The notes under the pieces were generated by a model. That model was not told where the DNA came from, did no database searches, and saw only the letters and a program-made list of their open reading frames with translations. The translations under genes and the position numbers were made by a program. A stretch of DNA of 5,394 nucleotides, taken from contig CAVLBP010000132.1 in the NCBI GenBank assembly GCA_963661325.1, positions 1 to 5,394 on the forward strand, read 5' to 3'. Below, in pieces: positions 1 to 5,394 of this stretch (positions are counted from its first letter, which is position 1; every line of letters begins with the position of its first letter). This stretch comes from Pararoseburia sp963661325 (lineage in GTDB: Bacteria > Bacillota > Clostridia > Lachnospirales > Lachnospiraceae).

Positions 1-725
1 CTCTCTTTCCTAAGCATATAAGAAAGATTTTGGCGTGTGCAGGAAAGTGCATCACACACCTGCGTCGTATCCCAGATATTCTTTTGCACATAAATTTCAA
101 AATCCTTACTTTCTATAGGCATTTCGTTTTTTACATCATATAAGAATTTTGCAGGAATATCTATGGAATCATTAAATGTCAGACAATATCCGCCTGTCCC
201 CACCATCCCGGATTCAAAAAGAAGTTGATTTTGCATAACCTTATCGATACCGCTTACGTCTTTCAATTGTTCTAACGCGAGCTTCTTTACCATATGATCT
301 GCAAAAAAGCATAGAACCACATGATGATCGCACATACAGCAGTCCACAAGATTCTTTTTTTGCCTTTCTACCACAAAGGATGGCAATGTATCTATCTTTT
401 TTATTGACATACTATCCTGCGAACATTTTCCCCTTGCCAGTTCAAGCATCCTCATCTCATCATATGCTGCCATTTTATGATTGCGCAGGATATCATCTAT
501 ATTTTGTCTTCCACTCGGAATCACTCTTTCTTTTACCCATAGATAGCTTTCCTGCCTTGGTATGGTATAGATTCCACGCTTAACATAATTGGTAAACAAA
601 AGAGGGGCAGTCCACTCATCCAAATTCTCCTGAAGTTCAATAATATATCTCTGCTCTTTATCAAAATATTGTAAGACTCCTATGGATAACTGATTTTCAT
701 CATCCCATATTTCATAAGCTTTCAT
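1..725 (-). CDS. Putative HipA-kinase partner: HipS-like + DUF2442-like + HTH protein (3' end cut)
   Basis: The frame is open from an ATG at 725 to the left edge, so 241 residues are visible and the C-terminus is missing. Three regions can be seen. Residues about 1-111 resemble the small N-terminal subdomain of HipA (HipS in split systems): a beta-rich start, then PLLF, RVIPSGRQN (67-75), a YDEMRMLEL helix and a GKCSQDSMSI end (99-108). These parallel the HipA pattern of LLP-x-G-x-R, F-x-LL and G-x-D-x-x-GA. Residues about 130-200 look like DUF2442, with a VLCFFADH strand, an LLFESGMV segment, GGYCLTFND and a terminal FLYD. Residues 218-241 form a helix-turn-helix, TTQVCDALS then TCQNLSYMLRK. 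I infer a DNA-binding antitoxin or regulator of the upstream kinase, possibly acting on the repeats at 1539-1610. The start overlaps the kinase gene by 14 bases, indicating translational coupling, and AGAGG lies 10 bases upstream. The reading frame is secure. The domain names are by-eye judgements and the function is a hypothesis. Confidence 0.75.
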   Translation of the reverse strand, partial: MKAYEIWDDENQLSIGVLQYFDKEQRYIIELQENLDEWTAPLLFTNYVKRGIYTIPRQESYLWVKERVIPSGRQNIDDILRNHKMAAYDEMRMLELARGKCSQDSMSIKKIDTLPSFVVERQKKNLVDCCMCDHHVVLCFFADHMVKKLALEQLKDVSGIDKVMQNQLLFESGMVGTGGYCLTFNDSIDIPAKFLYDVKNEMPIESKDFEIYVQKNIWDTTQVCDALSCTRQNLSYMLRKE

Positions 726-1524
726 AGACCTGATACCTCTTATAAATCATATTCCAAATAGCATCTAAGTGCGTCTCCGATAATATCCCATGCAAATCTT
801 CAAAAAGAATCTCTTTGTCACTCTCTTTTAGTTTTCCTGCAAATATTTTCTTTTTGTTCTCAATCAGATTTGAATTTTCGTAACAGGAATAAGAACCTAT
901 AAAGTTCTGACATCGTTTGTCCTCTGACACGTCAAATTTTTTTACCATATCATCTGATGTACATGAGTATAACAAAGACAAACCATGATCAAACAAAGGG
1001 GCAATCCGAAGTGTTTTTGCTCTTGCATTTCGAAGCACTTCAATATTTGCACCATGCCGATCCCTATTTAATATGAGATAATCAATAGCAATCATCTGCT
1101 CTATATAATCTTTCCAGCCTTGCCTCACACAAAAATCATAATGCGACTCTCCCTTTATGGCATTGGTTCGATAATAATCATCGAGGGCAACCTTACTCTC
1201 ACCACGTTTCTTAAAGTCCTCGGACGCACACACATATGTCGTATATATTCTTCCCTCAATTTCAATATCTGCATAGATGAGTTCATAGTGAAGATGCTCC
1301 ACTCCAAGTATCGTGAGTAAACGATCGACGATTATTTCATTGACACACTCGTGTCCTACAATACCATTTACAGGATCGAAATTAGATAATTTGTAATATA
1401 TTTTTTTATCATATAAAGAAGACTCTGATTTTAAAAAAGTGCCTGCTGTTCCACTGGAACTTCGAATATGGGACCAATTCAAATAGGTCAAATCCTGCTT
1501 TTCTCTGATTACTCTTGTTTTCAT
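712..1524 (-). CDS. HipA-like serine/threonine kinase, short form without N-subdomain
   Basis: This is a 270-residue protein of the HipA-like kinase family. HipA and HipT kinases phosphorylate aminoacyl-tRNA synthetases in characterised systems; the target here is unknown. Visible motifs are a glycine/serine-rich loop SSSGTAG (22-28), a candidate ATP-lysine in YYKLS (K45), a conserved GHECVNE segment (57-63), the catalytic loop NRDRHGAN with D155 and N160, and the metal-binding FDHG with D179. The D-x4-N spacing matches E. coli HipA D309/N314, and D179 corresponds to D332. The protein begins almost at the loop, so the roughly 100-residue HipA N-subdomain is absent. A similar region seems to sit in the next gene. 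Full HipA is about 440 residues. The start at 1524 is supported by a strong GAGGTG site 5 bases upstream. It has its own promoter in the 86-base gap and overlaps the next gene by 14 bases. The protein is probably cytoplasmic, with no signal peptide or membrane segment. The kinase fold is a confident call; the role as toxin is inferred. Confidence 0.85.
   Translation of the reverse strand: MKTRVIREKQDLTYLNWSHIRSSSGTAGTFLKSESSLYDKKIYYKLSNFDPVNGIVGHECVNEIIVDRLLTILGVEHLHYELIYADIEIEGRIYTTYVCASEDFKKRGESKVALDDYYRTNAIKGESHYDFCVRQGWKDYIEQMIAIDYLILNRDRHGANIEVLRNARAKTLRIAPLFDHGLSLLYSCTSDDMVKKFDVSEDKRCQNFIGSYSCYENSNLIENKKKIFAGKLKESDKEILFEDLHGILSETHLDAIWNMIYKRYQVYESL
736..740 (-). promoter_or_regulatory. 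Ribosome binding site of the HTH partner gene
   Basis: AGAGG lies 10 bases before the ATG at 725, inside the end of the kinase gene. It is weaker than the other sites in the window. This fits translation being coupled to the kinase reading frame, whose stop lies 14 bases inside the partner gene. Confidence 0.45.
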
Positions 1525-1528
1525 GAAA

Positions 1529-1535
1529 CCACCTC
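1529..1535 (-). promoter_or_regulatory. Strong ribosome binding site of the kinase gene
   Basis: GAGGTGG is followed by TTTC and the ATG at 1524. The GAGGTG core is strongly complementary to the 16S rRNA 3' end. It fixes the start codon and lies only 4 bases from the proximal 26-bp repeat, so that repeat is inside the transcribed leader. Confidence 0.75.
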
Positions 1536-1538
1536 ATA

Positions 1539-1564
1539 TTATTTTACGCACGTCAAATATTTTT
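1539..1564. repeat. 26-bp direct repeat, proximal copy (probable operator)
   Basis: This is identical over 26 bases to 1585-1610, with a start-to-start distance of 46 bases. It contains a 20-bp imperfect palindrome at 1540-1559, TATTTGACGTGCGTAAAATA on the minus strand, in which 8 of 10 base pairs are symmetric. This copy lies between the predicted transcription start and the kinase ribosome binding site. It also contains TTGACG but has no -10 box at the right distance. The best reading is an operator for a dimeric helix-turn-helix protein, plausibly the one encoded two genes down. Confidence 0.75.
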
Positions 1565-1573
1565 ATACATCGT

Positions 1574-1602
1574 ATTATACGTTTTTATTTTACGCACGTC
1601 AA
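1574..1602 (-). promoter_or_regulatory. Sigma-A-type promoter of the kinase/HTH operon
   Basis: On the minus strand TTGACG (1597-1602) is followed by exactly 17 bases and then a perfect TATAAT (1574-1579). Transcription should start near 1566-1567 and give a leader of about 42 bases. The -35 box lies within the distal 26-bp repeat. The -10 box lies in the 20-base spacer between the repeats, and the proximal repeat fills most of the leader. A protein bound to either repeat would be expected to block RNA polymerase. The hexamers and spacing are seen directly; activity is inferred. Confidence 0.8.
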
Positions 1603-1610
1603 ATATTTTT
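1585..1610. repeat. 26-bp direct repeat, distal copy (probable operator over -35)
   Basis: This is an exact copy of 1539-1564, with its 20-bp imperfect palindrome at 1586-1605. It covers the promoter -35 hexamer (1597-1602) and ends directly against the stop codon of the GH43 gene (1611-1613). Copies placed on each side of the -10 box suggest cooperative repression of the kinase operon. Binding by the HTH partner is inferred. Confidence 0.75.
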
Positions 1611-3107
1611 TCAGCAAAAACCAATCTCCAGCAAGTCGCACATGGTATCTCCTACTGTCTGTAAATACAGGGCATGTTTTCCTTCTTCTGAAAAAGATAT
1701 CGTTGCTGTTTTCCATGTCTCTGTCGGTGTCAGCGTCATCTCGCCCAAGGTCTTATCTTCGGTAAAAACACGCAGTTTTCCGCTGCCGCGATAGGTAACT
1801 GTAAGCTGCGTCTGTCCTGTAAAATCGAAATATTTATAACCAGCCACAGCATCATCACAAAAATCTGCCACAAATCTTTCCTCATTCCGACAAGTCACAT
1901 AAGGGATGCGGTCACTATTTCCAATCACAGGTGTATGTCCGATTTTTTGAAGCTTCGGATTGTATAAATTACAACAGATTGCTGCCGGATAACTGCCGCA
2001 TGCCTTTAAGGGTCCATCACTTAGTCCCTGCGATGTCATCTCAACCTGTGGAATACTGCCATCCGGCAAAATGGTTATTTTTTCTGCACAGCCTTGACGG
2101 CTATAGCACGTTTTGTTGGTATGTCTGTGATAAAAGATATACCATTGCCCCTTGACGCAGACAAGACTTCCATGATTGTTGCCTGACATAGCCAGACGTT
2201 CTTTTGTCTTTCGCCCACCATAGCCAATATCACCATTTGATATGATAACACCGCGATATGTAAAATCCCTGTCCGGATACTTACTGGTTGCATAACAAAG
2301 TTCGTGGTTCACCTGTGATGAAAAAATGTAATAATAGGTATCCCCTATTTTTCGCATGGAACTTGCTTCAAAAAAGGCATGATCTTCCCACTGACTTCCT
2401 ATGGCATCAAACTGCCCTGGTGCTAAACGCTTTGGATCTCCTATCACTGTAAGCATATCATCTGCCAGCTGAACGACATTTCCACCTTCAATACCTTGTG
2501 CTTCACGTGCCATCTGCTCCTTTGTCTTTTCAAACAATTTGGGTGAAACAAAATGCTTACATATAACCGATGCCATCTTTGCAAGCATTCCCGGTATTCT
2601 TCTTCCGCCTGTTCCGATTGCCCAGCCATAATAGAGATAGATCTTTCCATCATCATTTAAAAGCCCCGGATCAAAGGTAATACACCTGTCATAAGTCGAG
2701 CCATCTGCATTTCTTACCTCACCGTAATATTCATATTTTCCGGCCGGTTCATCGCAAACTGCTACATGAATTGCTCCTGTAAAATGTCCGCCACTCATGG
2801 CATAATAAAGATAATATCTGCCATCCTTTCCCTGTACGACATCCGGCGCATACATATACTTATCTTTATCATTTCTCCCCGGATCCTGCGCCGCACGATA
2901 TATGATGCCCTCACTTCTCCAATCGGAAAGATCATCCATAGGAGCAGAAAAGCACTCATAATCTAGTACGCAGAATTCTGTACCATTTTCCGCATCATGG
3001 GATCCATAAACATAGAGTCTGTCGCCAAAAACATGTGGCTCTCCATCCGGGATATAGGTATCCAGTGGTAAATATGGGTTGTAAATCTGTTGCTTGTTTT
3101 TTGCCAT
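1611..3107 (-). CDS. Glycoside hydrolase family 43 enzyme with C-terminal CBM6-like domain
   Basis: This is a 498-residue protein. Residues about 8-350 form a GH43 five-bladed propeller. The three catalytic acids are visible: D21 in YIPDGEPHVFGDRLYVYGSHD as base, D146 in TFDPGLL as pKa modulator, and E248 in FFEASSMRKIGDTYYYIFSS as acid. H312 in SGNNHGS fits the histidine near the central metal in this family. Residues about 370-498 are a beta-sandwich resembling CBM6 (YFDFTG, VTYRGSGKLRVF, LYLQTVGD). GH43 members are mainly alpha-L-arabinofuranosidases, arabinanases and beta-xylosidases. The exact specificity cannot be read here; removal of arabinose or xylose side groups is likely. There is no signal peptide and there are about 15 cysteines, so a cytoplasmic location is likely. 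The start follows an AAGGAG site at 3116-3121. It lies 15 bases after the preceding GH43 gene, indicating one transcript. Confidence 0.88.
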   Translation of the reverse strand: MAKNKQQIYNPYLPLDTYIPDGEPHVFGDRLYVYGSHDAENGTEFCVLDYECFSAPMDDLSDWRSEGIIYRAAQDPGRNDKDKYMYAPDVVQGKDGRYYLYYAMSGGHFTGAIHVAVCDEPAGKYEYYGEVRNADGSTYDRCITFDPGLLNDDGKIYLYYGWAIGTGGRRIPGMLAKMASVICKHFVSPKLFEKTKEQMAREAQGIEGGNVVQLADDMLTVIGDPKRLAPGQFDAIGSQWEDHAFFEASSMRKIGDTYYYIFSSQVNHELCYATSKYPDRDFTYRGVIISNGDIGYGGRKTKERLAMSGNNHGSLVCVKGQWYIFYHRHTNKTCYSRQGCAEKITILPDGSIPQVEMTSQGLSDGPLKACGSYPAAICCNLYNPKLQKIGHTPVIGNSDRIPYVTCRNEERFVADFCDDAVAGYKYFDFTGQTQLTVTYRGSGKLRVFTEDKTLGEMTLTPTETWKTATISFSEEGKHALYLQTVGDTMCDLLEIGFC

Positions 3108-3115
3108 AGTGGTCT

Positions 3116-3121
3116 CTCCTT
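3116..3121 (-). promoter_or_regulatory. Ribosome binding site of the 498-residue GH43 gene
   Basis: AAGGAG lies 8 bases before the ATG at 3107 and almost touches the TAA of the upstream gene (3123-3125). This tight placement favours re-initiation by ribosomes finishing the upstream gene, and it confirms the start. Confidence 0.75.
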
Positions 3122-3122
3122 T

Positions 3123-3989
3123 TTATGATTCTTTCGAACACCATGCTCCATCTTTATATTGTAGTGGAATAAACACGGGATGCTCCTTACAAAACGTATT
3201 TGGATAATGCAAAACCAGATAGTATTGCCCTTGAAAATCCTGAAATATCATACCATGTCCACCATCATGATCATATAGCAGCTGTTCATCAATAGTCCAT
3301 CTTCCATGGATCTCATCGCCATCTACATGAGCCATCGCTTCCACATATCCATTCTGTCCATTGGTAGACCAAAGCATGTGAAGCCTATCATCTTCCGTAC
3401 GAAGTAAAAACGGTCCATCTGTCACATAATTCTTTTTAAAATATTCTTTTACAAATGGCTTTGCCTGAGATGCAGAAAATAGTATTTCCGGTTCTCCTAT
3501 ACTCTCTTTCAAATCTTCCCGCAAGGCAATCATACACATGGTACCATCATGAATTTGTCGCCATTCATGGCAAAAAATCATATACGGTTTTCCACTTTTT
3601 GATACATATAGCGTTCCATCCAGACAACGCCATTCTTTTGGTGTTACATAGCCATCCGACCACAGCGTAAATGGTCCTAAAGGATGTTCTGCTCTAAGTA
3701 TTGCTGTTCCAAGTCCGCCTTTCTTATTGGCAAACGTTGCAAACATATAAAATGCATCACCATACCTATGCACCTCTGGCGCCCAATAACTTTTTCGACT
3801 CCAAAACCCTTTTGGCTTATGAAACACTTCTACTGCTTCTGACCAATGGATCAGATCTTCACTTACATATACATCAAATCCATTTTCCCAGCCTACAAAA
3901 GCATGTTTTCCACGTGTTCCATACAGATAAAACTTTCCATCATACGGCAGTACAAATGGATCTCTTATATTAATATCTTCTGTGAACAT
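3123..3989 (-). CDS. Compact GH43-type glycosidase (single propeller domain)
   Basis: This 288-residue protein is essentially one five-bladed beta-propeller. N-terminal IRDPFVLPYDGKFYLYGT supplies the presumed base D10. YWAPEV (68-73) is the usual blade motif, and CLDGTLYVSKSGKPYMIF supplies D124 as pKa modulator. The position where most GH43 enzymes have the acid Glu reads VTDGPFLLRTEDD, with D191. This Asp looks typical of a subgroup I recall with TDGPF and HDGGHG motifs (here 241-246), so it is probably functional and not decayed. There is no signal peptide and no accessory domain, so it is probably cytoplasmic. Likely activity is on arabinose- or galactose-type linkages of plant oligosaccharides, but the substrate is not determinable. 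The start at 3989 is supported by AAGGAAAGGA at 3999-4008. It lies 29 bases after the rhamnosidase and 15 before the second GH43 gene, consistent with co-transcription. Confidence 0.85.
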   Translation of the reverse strand: MFTEDINIRDPFVLPYDGKFYLYGTRGKHAFVGWENGFDVYVSEDLIHWSEAVEVFHKPKGFWSRKSYWAPEVHRYGDAFYMFATFANKKGGLGTAILRAEHPLGPFTLWSDGYVTPKEWRCLDGTLYVSKSGKPYMIFCHEWRQIHDGTMCMIALREDLKESIGEPEILFSASQAKPFVKEYFKKNYVTDGPFLLRTEDDRLHMLWSTNGQNGYVEAMAHVDGDEIHGRWTIDEQLLYDHDGGHGMIFQDFQGQYYLVLHYPNTFCKEHPVFIPLQYKDGAWCSKES

Positions 3990-3998
3990 AAAACTGCG

Positions 3999-4008
3999 TC
4001 CTTTCCTT
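3999..4008 (-). promoter_or_regulatory. Ribosome binding site of the compact GH43 gene
   Basis: AAGGAAAGGA precedes the ATG at 3989, with AAAGGA 9 bases upstream. It sits in the 29-base gap after the rhamnosidase stop. That gap shows no promoter or hairpin, so the gene is probably read from upstream. Confidence 0.65.
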
Positions 4009-4018
4009 ATTTTCTATT

Positions 4019-5394
4019 TTATGGCATTGTTACCCTATATTCGTATTTCCCTGCTTCCACATCATATGCATTTCCATCAGGAAGACTTATATGTGCAGTT
4101 GTATTGGTGGGAATCAAAATGTTTATCAGATATGTTTTCTCTTCTATTTTTTCCCACCCACACCTCACTTTTCCGTAGACACTTTGATAACTGCATTTTG
4201 CATATGTAAAATGTCCACCTATGATTGGAGTTATCGCAAAGGTGTTGTCCGATTCCACATGGATACCACACATATTTTCATAGAGCCACTGACATAATGC
4301 TCCTTTTGAATAATGATTTAAAGATGCAATATCTCCTTTTGCCTTCGCACCTTCCCATGATTCCCATATTGTCGTTGCTCCCGCTTTCGGCATAGATAAC
4401 CATCCCGGAATTTTTTCATTTTCTAACAGACGATATGTTGCATCCAGATCAATATTTTGTAACACTTCCAAAATAAATGGTGTTGACAAAAAACCGGTTC
4501 CGAGACGATATCTATAATGCTCTATTGCCTGCAACAGACGTTTTTTTGCATACACTTCCTGCTTGTCATCTAAAAGATGCATCGCAAGTGGGCGCACCAA
4601 CATTGCCTGACGATCTGTATCCAGACTATAATTCTTATCCTGTCTCACAAGTTCCTGATATGCCTTGCGACACTTCTCTGCATACATTTGATATTCTTTC
4701 ACATCTTCTTGTTTCTGCAAAATATGGGCTATTTCTATCATATGTTCCATGATATAAACTGTATATGCTGTCTGCACTTCAGGATGTGGTTCTACAAAAT
4801 CCCGCCAGGATGGTTTTTTTATTTCCTGCGGCTCAGCCCATTCACCATAAGACTTTCCTCCTGTCACAAGATACTTTCTATACTCTCCCTTCATATGGAC
4901 TGGTTTTGCATAAATACCACCCCATTTTCCGCATCGTTTCTCCATAAATCGGACATATTTTTTCATGTTATCGTAATAATATGCAAGAATTCTCTTATCC
5001 TGATATTTTTTACAAAAACGATATGGCATCAGAACACATATATCCGCCCATCCAACAGAACCGTCCATGGCACGCATAACGAGATCAACTCCACCATACG
5101 GAACAACCTGTGGAATACTTCCATCGTTTCTTTGCCCGTCAAAAACATCTTTTAAAAATTTTCTTGCAAAAGATGCATAATCAAACAGATAAGATGCCGT
5201 ACCAAAGAAAATCTGCGCATCACCAGTCCATCCATGGCGTTCTCTTGTCGGGCAATCCGTCGGTATATCTGCGCTGTTTCCTTTTGTGGACCAAACGGTT
5301 GCGTGTACAAACGCATTTAATAATGAATTTGAACTTTCAAATTCACCCGTTTCTTCAAAAGATGAATAGATTGCATGTGCTTTTATCTCAAAGT
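4019..5394 (-). CDS. Alpha-L-rhamnosidase, GH78 (C-terminal half; 5' end outside window)
   Basis: The frame is open from the right edge to TAA at 4019-4021, giving 457 visible residues of a family that is usually about 900 long. The ATG at 5077 is internal: the catalytic signature lies upstream of it. WSTKGNSADIPTDCPTRERH and GWTGDAQ (about 5213-5293) form the hallmark of the GH78 (alpha/alpha)6 barrel. Their Asp, Glu and Asp (5255-5257, 5240-5242, 5219-5221) have the spacing of D567, E572 and D579 in Bacillus RhaB. GATTIWESW carries the other expected acidic residue at 4361-4363, and SLNHYSKGALCQWLYE follows. The last roughly 75 residues are the C-terminal beta-sandwich (GHFTYAKCSYQSVYGKVRCGW). 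It hydrolyses terminal alpha-L-rhamnose from rhamnogalacturonan fragments or plant glycosides. Its secretion state cannot be judged because the N-terminus is absent. It is the first visible gene of the sugar operon. Confidence 0.95.
   Translation of the reverse strand, partial: FEIKAHAIYSSFEETGEFESSNSLLNAFVHATVWSTKGNSADIPTDCPTRERHGWTGDAQIFFGTASYLFDYASFARKFLKDVFDGQRNDGSIPQVVPYGGVDLVMRAMDGSVGWADICVLMPYRFCKKYQDKRILAYYYDNMKKYVRFMEKRCGKWGGIYAKPVHMKGEYRKYLVTGGKSYGEWAEPQEIKKPSWRDFVEPHPEVQTAYTVYIMEHMIEIAHILQKQEDVKEYQMYAEKCRKAYQELVRQDKNYSLDTDRQAMLVRPLAMHLLDDKQEVYAKKRLLQAIEHYRYRLGTGFLSTPFILEVLQNIDLDATYRLLENEKIPGWLSMPKAGATTIWESWEGAKAKGDIASLNHYSKGALCQWLYENMCGIHVESDNTFAITPIIGGHFTYAKCSYQSVYGKVRCGWEKIEEKTYLINILIPTNTTAHISLPDGNAYDVEAGKYEYRVTMP

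Noticed and set aside
33..66. A GTGTG/CACAC inverted repeat
   Set aside because: The arms are five bases with a long loop and lie inside coding sequence. This is expected by chance.
380..583. A 67-residue plus-strand reading frame
   Set aside because: It is antisense to the open HipS-like/HTH gene on the minus strand and has no recognisable features.
1571..1581. A terminator hairpin from the CGTATTATACG near-palindrome
   Set aside because: The arms are at most five bases and AT-rich, and the element coincides with the TATAAT box. It is too weak for a terminator.
1539..1610. A CRISPR array or mobile-element end
   Set aside because: There are only two repeat copies and the single 20-base spacer is a promoter -10 region. 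No cas or transposase gene and no target duplication are visible.
1468..1794. A 108-residue plus-strand reading frame across the promoter region
   Set aside because: It spans the divergent side of the kinase start, the tandem repeats and the GH43 end. It is explained as a shadow of those features.
4019..5077. A 352-residue rhamnosidase starting at the ATG at 5077
   Set aside because: The same frame stays open to 5394 and carries the GH78 catalytic signature upstream of that ATG, so the ATG is an internal methionine.
4577..5155. A 192-residue plus-strand reading frame
   Set aside because: It lies antisense to the well-supported GH78 gene, its translation is rich in Ile, His, Phe and Cys with no recognisable domain, and it has no convincing ribosome site.

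Overview
The window is AT-rich, gene-dense and coded entirely on the minus strand. Its gene content suggests a plant-polysaccharide-degrading Firmicute, most likely a gut or rumen clostridium of the Lachnospiraceae type. That placement rests on the GH78/GH43 gene set, strong GGAGG-like ribosome binding sites, AT-rich codon use and general familiarity with the protein families. It is an inference, not a database match.

Right part (about 1611-5394): three glycoside hydrolase genes are read right to left and packed like an operon. First comes the C-terminal half of a GH78 alpha-L-rhamnosidase that runs off the right edge. A 29-base gap leads to a compact 288-residue GH43-type protein. A 15-base gap then leads to a 498-residue GH43 enzyme with a C-terminal CBM6-like beta-sandwich. 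Neither complete enzyme has a signal peptide, so the cluster probably trims imported oligosaccharides in the cytoplasm. Rhamnose- and arabinose-bearing pectin fragments are a plausible substrate.

Junction (1525-1610): this 86-base gap holds a near-consensus sigma-A promoter (TTGACG, 17 bp, TATAAT). Two exact 26-bp direct repeats flank the -10 box. Each repeat contains a 20-bp imperfect palindrome, which is the layout expected of a pair of repressor operators. No obvious rho-independent terminator separates it from the sugar operon upstream.

Left part (1-1524): the promoter drives a 270-residue HipA-like Ser/Thr kinase that lacks the usual HipA N-terminal subdomain. A second gene overlaps its end by 14 bases and is open to the left edge. 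The second protein appears to have three parts: an N-terminal region resembling the missing HipA N-subdomain (HipS-like), a DUF2442-like middle, and a C-terminal helix-turn-helix. I read the pair as a split-HipA toxin-antitoxin-type module. In this reading the neutralising and DNA-binding functions are fused in one protein encoded after the kinase, and that protein would bind the tandem operators. This is the most interesting content of the window. The domain assignments were made by eye and need profile searches.
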